A stretch of DNA of 64,000 nt from an uncultured Pseudomonadales bacterium. GTDB taxonomy: Bacteria > Pseudomonadota > Gammaproteobacteria > Pseudomonadales > Azotimanducaceae. The stretch covers positions 3,893,809 to 3,957,808 of the forward strand of contig OY282455.1 of NCBI GenBank assembly GCA_958296195.1. Direction: 5' to 3'. This document shows, one piece after another, positions 1-7,511 of this stretch. The position numbers were made by a program, and so were the translations under genes. Below the pieces are notes generated by a model. It was not told where the DNA came from. It worked only from the letters and a program-made list of their open reading frames with translations, and did not search any database. Each line of letters opens with the position of its first letter. Within the stretch, counting starts at the first letter, position 1.

Positions 1-2
1 TC

Positions 3-464
3 AGCGTGTTTGGCCAACGCATCAATGAGAATTGCGAACGCTGCCCGCACACGGCCAAGGCCCTCGCTCAGGTGCCGGGCCTGCAGAACGCTTGGTTCTC
101 CATTCTGGCCCCCGGATACCATATTCCCCCCCACCGGGGGCCGACCAAGGCGGTGGTGCGCTGCCACTTGGGGCTGGTGATTCCCGCTCAAGCGGAGCAG
201 TGCTGGATCCGGGTGGGCGGCCAGACTCGGCACTGGGAGAACGGCCGCTGCCTGCTGTTCGACGATACCTTCGAGCACGAGGTGCGCAACGACACCGCCG
301 AAGCTCGGGTGGTGCTGTTCATTGACGTGGACCGCCCGCTGGACGCCATTGGCGAACGCTGCCGCCGCATGGTTTTGGGCTTGCTGCGGGCCAGCAGCTA
401 CGTCAAGCGCCCCTTGGCGAACCTTGAGCGCTGGAATCGACGGCTGCGGCCCGCTGGCGACTGA
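3..464 (+). CDS. Aspartyl/asparaginyl beta-hydroxylase family protein, 5' end outside window
   Basis: This is the C-terminal 153 codons of an Fe(II)/2-oxoglutarate dioxygenase of the Asp/Asn beta-hydroxylase family. The visible family marks are an HRGP segment with the first iron-ligand His near residue 39, a following R-x-H-L-G-L strand, and FDDTFEHEVRN with the second ligand His. Strands ending in VVLFIDVDRP close the double-stranded beta-helix. The frame is open to the window edge, so the real start lies upstream; a GTG at 6 is only the first in-window candidate. The substrate (protein, peptide or lipid A, as for LpxO) cannot be told from this part. It ends two bases before the start of the GMC oxidoreductase, so the two are probably co-transcribed. 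Confidence 0.85.
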   Translation, partial: SVFGQRINENCERCPHTAKALAQVPGLQNAWFSILAPGYHIPPHRGPTKAVVRCHLGLVIPAQAEQCWIRVGGQTRHWENGRCLLFDDTFEHEVRNDTAEARVVLFIDVDRPLDAIGERCRRMVLGLLRASSYVKRPLANLERWNRRLRPAGD

Positions 465-466
465 AC

Positions 467-2077
467 GTGCTGATCGACTTCGCCGACCCCGCGGCACCGG
501 AGCGCTTTGAGGCGGACATCTGCATCATCGGTGGCGGGCCGGCGGGAATAACCTTGGCGCGACAGCTGGCGAAACGCCGACGGCGCATCCTGCTGCTGGA
601 AAGCGGCGGCCTGGACCATGATCCAGCCACAAGCGCCCTCGGCGTCGGCGACAACATCGGCATGACTTACTACGATCTGGAGGACAGCCGCCTAAGATTT
701 TTTGGCGGCACCACCAACATCTGGGGCGGGCGCTGCGCACGCCTCGACGCCATCGATTTCGAGTCCCGCGATTGGATATCCCACAGTGGCTGGCCGATCA
801 GGCCGGAGGAACTGAAGGATGGCTACGAACGCGCCGAGCGTGACCTGCAGATCGGCCCCGGTGCGGAAAATCCAGCGCCACCGCCGGACGGCCCGCAGAG
901 CCTCCGTCTGGACCCCAACCGCTTCGCCATCGGGCAATGGCGCTTCGACACGCTGAAGGAGCGCTTCAGCGGACGGCGGGCTGCGGACGTTCTGCACGGG
1001 CCGGACGTCTCGGTGGTCACCCACGCCACCGCGACCCTGTTGCAGGCCAATGCCGACCGGCAACGGCTGGACCAGGTCGAAATCCGCAACGCCAATGGCC
1101 GCCAAGGCAAGGTCGCGGCCAAGGTTTATGTGCTGGCCTGCGGCGGCATCGAAAACGCCCGGCTGCTGTTGGCGTCCCGCAATGTGGCCCCGCAAGGCGT
1201 CGGCAACCGCCACGAACAGGTTGGGCGCTTCTTCATGGAGCACCCCCACGGTCGCCTGGGCCGCATCGACACCACCCAGCCCTACCGCCTTTGGAGCGCC
1301 TTCCGCATGCGCTTTCCCCGCCGCGGACCGGCAACGGCGCCGGTGCTGTTGGCGGCGCCCACCCAGCAGCGGGAGCGGCGCATGCTCAACACGGCGCTCA
1401 CCTTTGCCCTGCGCCGCAACCCGGCGGCCGGAGTGCCGGCCGGACGCCGCGCCTACAACGCGCTCAAGACGCAGTTGGCACCGGCCCGCCGCAACCGGCT
1501 GCTCTGGCATGCCTACCGAGGCTTGCGGCAGATGCACAACCGGCACACCCGGCCCTTCACGACAAAACTCTGGGCGCACCTGCCCAACGTGCAGCTCAAC
1601 GTCATGATCAGGGCCGAGCAGGCGCCCAATCCGCAAAGCCGCATCCTGCTGTCTGATCAATGCGACCGGCTGGGCTGCCCCAAGGCGAACTTGGACTGGC
1701 GGTTGGGCGAGCAGGATAAGCACACGCTGCGCGAATTGGCCGAGGCGCTGAACGACGAACTCAGCCGCTTGAATCTGGGCATCTTCAAGCCCGAACCCTG
1801 GCTCTACGACGGCACACCCAACTGGCCGGTCGATCCCACGGTGGGCAACCACCCCATCGGCGGCTACCACCACATGGGCACCACTCGCATGAGCCAGCGC
1901 CCGCAGGACGGCGTGGTGGACCGCAACCTAGCGGTGCATGGCTACCGCAACCTCTACGTCCTGGGCAGTTCCGTCTTCCCCACCGGCGGCTGGGCCAACC
2001 CCACCCTGACTATCTTGGCGCTGGCCCACAGATTGGCCGATCATCTAGCCCGCATATTGCCCCAAGGGCCGCAATGA
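467..2077 (+). CDS. GMC family FAD-dependent oxidoreductase
   Basis: A 536-aa flavoprotein of the glucose-methanol-choline oxidoreductase family. The N-terminus has the dinucleotide-binding motif GGGPAG (residues 22-27) followed by an acidic ESGG after the second strand. FFGGTTNIWGGRC near residue 80 is the second FAD contact. The C-terminal block has YHHMGTTRM near residue 467, which carries the active-site His, and ends with WANPTLTILALAHRLADHL. The start is GTG at 467, two bases after the upstream stop; no other in-frame start fits as well. The family oxidises alcohol groups on sugars, sterols or natural products. The neighbouring hydroxylase and sugar-type nucleotidyltransferase suggest a tailoring role in glycan or small-molecule synthesis, which is inference. 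Confidence 0.9.
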   Translation: MLIDFADPAAPERFEADICIIGGGPAGITLARQLAKRRRRILLLESGGLDHDPATSALGVGDNIGMTYYDLEDSRLRFFGGTTNIWGGRCARLDAIDFESRDWISHSGWPIRPEELKDGYERAERDLQIGPGAENPAPPPDGPQSLRLDPNRFAIGQWRFDTLKERFSGRRAADVLHGPDVSVVTHATATLLQANADRQRLDQVEIRNANGRQGKVAAKVYVLACGGIENARLLLASRNVAPQGVGNRHEQVGRFFMEHPHGRLGRIDTTQPYRLWSAFRMRFPRRGPATAPVLLAAPTQQRERRMLNTALTFALRRNPAAGVPAGRRAYNALKTQLAPARRNRLLWHAYRGLRQMHNRHTRPFTTKLWAHLPNVQLNVMIRAEQAPNPQSRILLSDQCDRLGCPKANLDWRLGEQDKHTLRELAEALNDELSRLNLGIFKPEPWLYDGTPNWPVDPTVGNHPIGGYHHMGTTRMSQRPQDGVVDRNLAVHGYRNLYVLGSSVFPTGGWANPTLTILALAHRLADHLARILPQGPQ

Positions 2078-2307
2078 TCGCGCCGGATTTTGGCTGGCGC
2101 AATTCGCGCCTGGGACGTTCCCGAACAGTGGCTAGGCAACTTGTGGAAGGAAAGGAAAAATGTAGTTTGGGACAAGCAGCTTGGTGCAATATGCGGGCTG
2201 GCGTCCCAAGCAATGGACAACCCCGCCCCTGCTCGGCTATCTTTCCGCTAATCTTCTCGGTGCGTTCCCGCCAACGCGCTCCATACGCAGTTTTACGGAG
2301 CAAACCC

Positions 2308-3384
2308 ATGACCGACGCCACAGACCGTCAGCAGCCTTTCGGCCCACCTAACCGAAAACTCGACCGTAAGCCTACAAAGCCCGATGCGGGCGTACCGCGG
2401 CCAACAAGCTCGGCGCAGCCGAGCATTGATCTGCCTGGCTGCGAACCTCTTCCCATGACCCGTGCGCAATACAACCTCAACGTCCGGCGGCTGGAGCTTT
2501 GGGATGCAGGGACCAAGACCGCCTGGGTGCTGCGCGATGCGCCTCTCGAAGAACATGAAATACCAGCCCAACGGCTGACGCAAATGGTCACGCTGATTGG
2601 CGCAGTGCGCGGCTCCACCCTTGCAGTCCACGGCTCCAGAGGCTTGGTGCGGCGCGGTCCAGACCCTAGGGAGCGCATTCCGCACCCGGACCAAACCTTG
2701 TTCCTGCATCCGGCACGGGCCGAAGTCCGGCCCAGCGACAACATCCTGCTGATGGCCGATCACAGCTATCCAGATGTCGTGCTGGAAGTGGACCACACCA
2801 CGGATGTGCGCCGGGGCAAGCTCGCCCTCTACGAAGGATTGGGCATCCCCGAGTTGTGGGTGGAGACGCCCGACATCGGTGCTCCCAGTCGGCCGACGGC
2901 GCTCCAGCCGGGGTTGCGGATCTATCTGCGCAGGAAAGGCGTGTTTGAGATCGCGCCGACCAGCCGGGCGTTTCCCGGTTGGGCGGCGCAGGACATCCAC
3001 CGATCCATGAATGAAGAATACTTCCCGTCGGGTCGGACCCACGCGCTGCTGGAGCGCTTGGGCCGGGAAATGGGCGGTCGGGAAGGCACCGGGCCTGACG
3101 ACTTCCCGCTGATGCGTTCCCTACGCCAGGAGAGCCGCGCAGCAGGACACGCGAAGGGTCTAGCGGAAGGTTTGGCGGAAGGCTTGGCCGAAGGCCGCAC
3201 CGCATTGATGAAGGCGCATGCGCAAGCGGCGCGGCATACATTGAAAGTCAGGGGCATCCCAGTGTCGGACGGGTTTCCAACCAATGTTCCCGGGTTTGCC
3301 GAATTGTCCATGGACGCGGTCTTGGAGTTGGCGCTCGCCAGTGCCAGCGAGGCGGACTTCCGCAATCGCCTGCGCGGCCGTTGA
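2308..3384 (+). CDS. Uma2-family (DUF820) putative nuclease with N-terminal extension and LAEG repeats
   Basis: A 358-aa protein with a Uma2/DUF820 core, a PD-(D/E)XK nuclease-like fold. The core is seen at PDVVLEVDHTTD (about residues 156-167), followed by LALYEGLGIPELWV, the usual helix and strand after the acidic catalytic pair. The start is ATG 2308, with GGAG eight bases upstream; the open frame continues back to 2074 but lacks family similarity there. The first 75 residues are a proline-rich, low-complexity extension not usual in the family. The C-terminal part carries a short run of GLAEG repeats (about residues 283-298) before a helical tail. The cellular role of the family is not established. 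Two more Uma2 genes lie in this window. Confidence 0.8.
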   Translation: MTDATDRQQPFGPPNRKLDRKPTKPDAGVPRPTSSAQPSIDLPGCEPLPMTRAQYNLNVRRLELWDAGTKTAWVLRDAPLEEHEIPAQRLTQMVTLIGAVRGSTLAVHGSRGLVRRGPDPRERIPHPDQTLFLHPARAEVRPSDNILLMADHSYPDVVLEVDHTTDVRRGKLALYEGLGIPELWVETPDIGAPSRPTALQPGLRIYLRRKGVFEIAPTSRAFPGWAAQDIHRSMNEEYFPSGRTHALLERLGREMGGREGTGPDDFPLMRSLRQESRAAGHAKGLAEGLAEGLAEGRTALMKAHAQAARHTLKVRGIPVSDGFPTNVPGFAELSMDAVLELALASASEADFRNRLRGR

Positions 3385-3388
3385 AGCA

Positions 3389-4120
3389 ATGAAAGTGATT
3401 GTTCTCAGCGCCGGCCAAGGCAAGCGGCTGCTGCCGTTGACTGCGGAGCGGCCAAAATGCGCCCTCATGTTGGGGGAGCGCAGCGTACTCGGCTGGCAGT
3501 TGCAAGCGCTGGCGACGGGCGGTGCCACGGAGGTGGTGGTGGCCACCGGCTTCCAGGCACCGCTGATTAACGACATCATCGGCGGCGTGGAGGGGCTCCG
3601 GGTGCGCACCTCGCACAACCCCTTCTACGCACACTGCGACAATCTGGGCACCTGCTGGATCGTCCGCCACGAAATGAGCGGCCCCTTCGTCCTGATCAAC
3701 GGCGACACCCTGTTCGAGCCCGAAATCTTCGCCCGCCTGCTGGCCAGCGATGACCCGCATCCCATCACCCTAGTCACCAACCACAAGAACGGCTACGACG
3801 ACGACGACATGAAGGTCAGCGTTGCCGACGGCCAACTCCAGCGGGTGGACAAGAAGCTGCCTCCGGCACAGGTCAACGGCGAATCCATCGGCATGATCCG
3901 CTTCCAAGGTCCCGGCCCCGCCCTGTTCCGCAACCGCCTGGAGGCCATGATGGCCGAGGAGTCCACCCTAAAGCGCTGGTATCTATCCGCCATAGACGCC
4001 CTAGCAGCCGAGGGTCATGTAGGCGTAGCCACCACCGGCGACCACGACTGGTGCGAAGTGGACGACCGCAACGACTTGCAACACGCCCAATCCGTGGTGC
4101 CAAGGTGGTTCGCAGGTTAA
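3389..4120 (+). CDS. LicC-like nucleotidyltransferase (sugar- or choline-phosphate cytidylyltransferase type)
   Basis: A 243-aa nucleotidyltransferase. LSAGQGKRL (residues 5-13) followed by LTAERPKCAL is the NTP-binding signature loop. NGDTLF near residue 104 holds the metal-binding Asp. NGESIGMIRF and the final DWCEVDDRNDL are typical of LicC-like and phosphosugar nucleotidyltransferases. The start is ATG 3389, four bases after the stop of the Uma2 gene; an upstream open frame to 3284 would overlap that gene and does not look like this family. It likely activates a phosphorylated head group or sugar for surface-glycan decoration. The exact substrate (phosphocholine, 2-aminoethylphosphonate or sugar) cannot be read from motifs. 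Confidence 0.85.
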   Translation: MKVIVLSAGQGKRLLPLTAERPKCALMLGERSVLGWQLQALATGGATEVVVATGFQAPLINDIIGGVEGLRVRTSHNPFYAHCDNLGTCWIVRHEMSGPFVLINGDTLFEPEIFARLLASDDPHPITLVTNHKNGYDDDDMKVSVADGQLQRVDKKLPPAQVNGESIGMIRFQGPGPALFRNRLEAMMAEESTLKRWYLSAIDALAAEGHVGVATTGDHDWCEVDDRNDLQHAQSVVPRWFAG

Positions 4121-4167
4121 GCGCCTGCTAGGATGGGCCACGACCTAGAGCCAGCCCAGAGGAAAAA

Positions 4168-4902
4168 ATGAGCATCGCCAGCGGTGTGGCTTTTCTAAGC
4201 GGCGACATGGGGTCAGCCGAACTGATCATGCGCGGTTCGCCGGAGGCCATTCGTCAATGGCTCGTCATGTTGCCGGCTGATGGACGCTTCAACAGGTGGC
4301 GGCAGTCGCTGGTGGACGTGGCGCGGGGGGTCATCGCGTTCATGGCGCCCACTCGAGTGCATGAATTAGCCGGGGTGGCCGCGAGGCAGGTGGTGGAGGG
4401 CGCGGTGGAGGCGGCGGGACGCCGCTGTGTGCTGTGCGGGTCCCCCACTCTGAACATGGCATCGGACACGGACACCCGCGAGGGGCCGGTGCCCGACGCT
4501 TGCTTCTACATAGGAGAGGCGGCGGAAAGGTACATGGAAGCCAAGCGGGCGGGCATCCAGCAAGCGGAAGCATTCGAGCGGACCACACCTCCCACGCTGG
4601 TGGTGGAGGTCGAGGTGACCAGCCACAGCGCCGACAAGATGCGCACATACGCCGACTTGGGGGTTCCTGAGTATTGGCACATCAAGGAAGGGCGGCAAAG
4701 AACCGAGTTGTCGCTTGACATGCGCTTGCTGTCCCCCGAGGGGATTTACGAAGCCATTGACGTATCCGCGGCAACAAGGCTGCCCGTTGTGGACGCGGAG
4801 CGGCTGATCCAGCTATTCTGCATTGAAGTGGCAATGACTTCGAGCGAGCGACAGGCTGCTGTGATGGAGGTGTTGCAGGAAACCGGATTGGATGTCACAT
4901 AG
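4168..4902 (+). CDS. Uma2-family (DUF820) putative nuclease
   Basis: A 244-aa single-domain Uma2 protein of normal family length. Visible family marks are VPDACFYIG (about residues 107-115), LVVEVEVTSHSADK (about 145-158) and TYADLGVPEYWHI. These give the acidic PD...EVE pair and the conserved Tyr-Trp strand. ATG 4168 has AGAGGA seven bases upstream. It is 47 bases downstream of the nucleotidyltransferase and may share its transcript. No toxin, methylase or other partner is adjacent. It resembles the gene at 2308 only in the core, so it is a separate paralogue and not a recent duplicate. Confidence 0.85.
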   Translation: MSIASGVAFLSGDMGSAELIMRGSPEAIRQWLVMLPADGRFNRWRQSLVDVARGVIAFMAPTRVHELAGVAARQVVEGAVEAAGRRCVLCGSPTLNMASDTDTREGPVPDACFYIGEAAERYMEAKRAGIQQAEAFERTTPPTLVVEVEVTSHSADKMRTYADLGVPEYWHIKEGRQRTELSLDMRLLSPEGIYEAIDVSAATRLPVVDAERLIQLFCIEVAMTSSERQAAVMEVLQETGLDVT

Positions 4903-5199
4903 AAATTGAACCCGTTTCGGAAAGATACTATCGAGCACACTAAGTCGGTCGTGCCTAGGCAGTTTTAAGGGGTTGTTCCCCAGAAAGATTTGGGAATTAC
5001 ACAGGAAAGTTGACTAGCCGTTCCATATTTCGGGATCAATCACCCATCAATCCATTGATTTACAAGTATTTTCACCTTTCGATAAAGTGGCAATTTTTTG
5101 GCGCTTTAGGAGCGGTGCATGAAATTCCGGGCAGATCCGGCATTTTCGTCCCTGCGCTGCAGCGACCGCTCCCGCACCTTGTTCTCGCCCCGTCCGCGT
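4903..5199. other. AT-richer intergenic stretch without a supported gene
   Basis: About 300 bases with several A/T runs between the Uma2 gene and a convergent secreted-protein gene. Short open frames here have no ribosome-binding site or recognisable protein. The shift in base composition marks the start of the accessory island. No clear terminator hairpin was seen. Confidence 0.5.
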
Positions 5200-5790
5200 T
5201 CAGCGCCCGGCGGCATGGGCCTTGCGCAACGGCTGGACAGACGCAGCCCTAACCTTGCCGCCCCTTGGCTCAGCGACTAGGCCGTAGGGGCCTTGCAGGG
5301 ACTTGGCGGGCGCCTCCCTGCGGATGCACTTCGCCAGCTTCCTGGGGTAGTTGAGCACCGCCGACGTGAACCGGCAGACGCCGCCCGGCGCCAGCCAAGG
5401 GTGCTCATCGCAAACCCCTGTCCCTCTCCCGCCCGCACTTGCGCAAAGGGCGCGGGCCGCGGTGAGGCGCATCGCAAAGAAAAACGTGAACTGCTTGCGC
5501 AGCCCGCCGTTCAACCTAGGAGCCTCCGCCGCCTGCAGATCGGACTCCGCCCCCATGACAAACACTAGGGCGGCTTGTGCGGCACCGGAGGCGCTTGCAT
5601 GGTCCTGGTGGTAAACCATGCCACCCTTGCGGTTGATGATTCGGCTCTGCGCCCATCCTCTGGAGTTGAGCGTCTGCGGGGCCGGCCACACTTGGCATAT
5701 CCATGTTGCGGGGCACTCGAAAGCGCCTGCATCCTCAGCCGTCAAGAGCCACGCCAAGGCGAACAGACCGGCGGCGCGACGCTTTGTCAT
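5200..5790 (-). CDS. Predicted secreted cysteine-containing protein, unknown function
   Basis: A 196-aa open frame with a convincing N-terminal signal peptide (MTKRRAAGLFALAWLL, then a DAGA-like cleavage region), then ECPATW and several further cysteines. AAGGAAGG lies just upstream of ATG 5790, so the start is credible. I do not recognise the mature protein. It sits 59 bases downstream of the leucine-rich-repeat surface gene on the same strand, as another small exported protein does at the second LRR locus (34984-35364); no convincing sequence similarity joins the two small proteins. The C-terminal third is compositionally odd and could reflect a frameshift. Confidence 0.5.
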   Translation of the reverse strand: MTKRRAAGLFALAWLLTAEDAGAFECPATWICQVWPAPQTLNSRGWAQSRIINRKGGMVYHQDHASASGAAQAALVFVMGAESDLQAAEAPRLNGGLRKQFTFFFAMRLTAARALCASAGGRGTGVCDEHPWLAPGGVCRFTSAVLNYPRKLAKCIRREAPAKSLQGPYGLVAEPRGGKVRAASVQPLRKAHAAGR

Positions 5791-5849
5791 GAGCCTTCCT
5801 TTGGTTGCTGAGGTGATCTCCCCATTGTGCGCATTCCGCCGCCAAGCCG

Positions 5850-7142
5850 CTAAGGGGCGCCCATTGTCGCCAGGTTGGTCAAGTGACCGGACGCGCTTTC
5901 AAGCAGGCTCACGCCCACAACCGACTGCCCGGCGGTTATGAACAGACGCCACTTGCCGGCACCGTCGCCAAGCGATCCGTTCAAGCCCTGCGCGCCTTCC
6001 TCCAGGTCAAGCGCCGACAAGGTGCGGGATGCGCCGGAGGCCAGCGTCAAGGTCACAGGCCCCGCGCTGTTGCCGCGGTCGTCAACGCCTTAAATGCTTA
6101 CGCTCTCGGCGGTCGCCCCGGTGTTGACAAGCCGCAGCCTGCTGACCCTGTCCGTGTTGCTTGCGGGGTTGAAGGTCCAAGCCGTCAGCCGCCCTTGGCT
6201 GTCCCTTTGCAGCACGTCGTGCATGGCCGTCAGGAAGCCGTCGCCCGTGCGGACGAAGGCCAGCACACGAACGTCCAAGGCGGTTTCAACGTCCAGGCGC
6301 CAATGGCCTTGAGCCGGGCTTCCAATCCCCGCATTGATGCCCTTGTTGGCGTTGCCGTTCTCAAGGTCGCCGGCGTTGAAGTGAAGGGCTTGCTTCGCCG
6401 CCAAGGTGATTTCAATCGGGTCGGCGGCGACTCCGGCATCATCAAAGGCCAGTACGCGCACCGTGCCGGATTCATTGGATTCGTTGATGACGCGCACAAA
6501 GCCCTGCCGCATTGAGTCGGAGGCGGACACCAACAACGGAACGTAGGGATTGGCAAATGCCGGCGTCGTTGAAATGGGCGGCGTTGGCGGTTGTTTCGGC
6601 GCTTCGGTTTGGCCGTCCAAAAGCACTTCAACCCAATGCCCTTTAGGAAGCGTCGCAAACAACAGGTCATTCCTAGCCAACCCCACAAGGTGGTTGAATC
6701 TCAAGTCCAGTTTATCCAAATCTAGCAGGCCGTCAAATAAGGCGGCCGGCAAGGCGGTCAACCTGTTGCCGCTCAAGTCAAGCAACTCCACGTCCTCCAG
6801 GTCGTCGAACACGCCGTTCGGCAAGGTCGTCAATCGGTTGCGGCTCAAGTCAAGCGATGTCAAGACATACAGGCCATCGAAGTCTCCTGCCTTAAGAGCA
6901 ATAAGCGGGTCGCGGCTATAGGATGAACGGCAAATTCTAGGTAGGTGTTTCGATGAGAAACACAAATCGCCAACGCCCGCCAACTGCCTAGCAGTCACGG
7001 CGGCGCAGTCGTCCGCCCCAATCGCCAGCATGATTTCGTCGCGCACTTGCGGCGTTCTGTCGCAAATGTTGACGGTTTGCGCATGGCCCAAAACCGGCAG
7101 CATGGCGGCGGCAAGCAGCATGATGATGGCTGCCTTTTTCAT
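5850..7142 (-). pseudogene. Leucine-rich-repeat surface protein interrupted by an in-frame TAA
   Basis: The frame starts at ATG 7142 with a signal peptide (MKKAAIIMLLAAAMLP, cleavage near GHAQ). An ICDRTPQVRDEI segment follows, then three to four leucine-rich repeats such as LTSLDLSRNRLTTLP and VELLDLSGNRLTALP. Two tandem copies of a beta-rich domain of about 110 residues make up the C-terminal part. A TAA at 6092-6090 ends the frame after 350 aa. The same frame continues without a shift for 80 codons (GVDDRGNSAG to HLTNLATMGAP) to 5850. Aligning the two tandem domains, the stop falls where the first copy has VRVLAFDDAG and the second VSI-stop-GVDDRG, so the downstream part is clearly the rest of the protein. 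Whether readthrough occurs is unknown. An upstream start at 7244 is unlikely because the signal peptide begins at 7142. Confidence 0.85.
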
Positions 7143-7230
7143 GGCGTCCCTTCCTTTTGCGCTAAGGCGCGGAATCTTACTTGCCTCGCCTGCAAGGTCA
7201 AGCGCACACAAGAAACCCGCGCCAAGGCGA

Positions 7231-7395
7231 AGGGTGCAAGGCAAGCCGTTGGGCGGCTAGTGCACAGTGAACCGAAGGCAACCCCATGGCCCTTGATTGC
7301 GCCTAGACGCGCCCACGGGCGAATCCGGGCGGTTTCCCGCCCTTGGCAGTAGGTTGCTGTGGCTAGGGAGCGTTGAAGCCCGAACGCGCCCTAGC
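7231..7395. repeat. 165-bp structured direct repeat, copy 1
   Basis: Left copy of a direct repeat whose other copy is at 9533-9697; the two are roughly 85-90% identical by eye with small indels. Inside are a GGGCGG-tttc-CCGCCC hairpin and, at the right end (7361-7395), a long hairpin beginning GGCTAGGG and closing CCCTAGC with one mismatch. The pair brackets the membrane-protein gene at 7512. Confidence 0.85.
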
Positions 7396-7511
7396 GGGCT
7401 TTGGGCGCAAGGCAAGGTCAAGGGCCTGGGTCGCCGCTTGGGTGCGCCTCTTCACTTTATCGCCCGCTTGTGGTTATAGTCACACTGCATCTAACCACAA
7501 AAGGACAATCA

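Noticed and set aside
692..1873. Long antisense open frame of 393 codons across the GMC gene
   Set aside because: High GC and codon bias produce long antisense frames; the residues show no family and the sense strand has a complete GMC protein.
2119..2165. Motif similar to the one at 19722-19760 (TTTCC..TCCACAA.TTGCC) as a dispersed repeat
   Set aside because: The shared stretch is about 25 bases with mismatches and its surroundings differ; too short to claim by eye.
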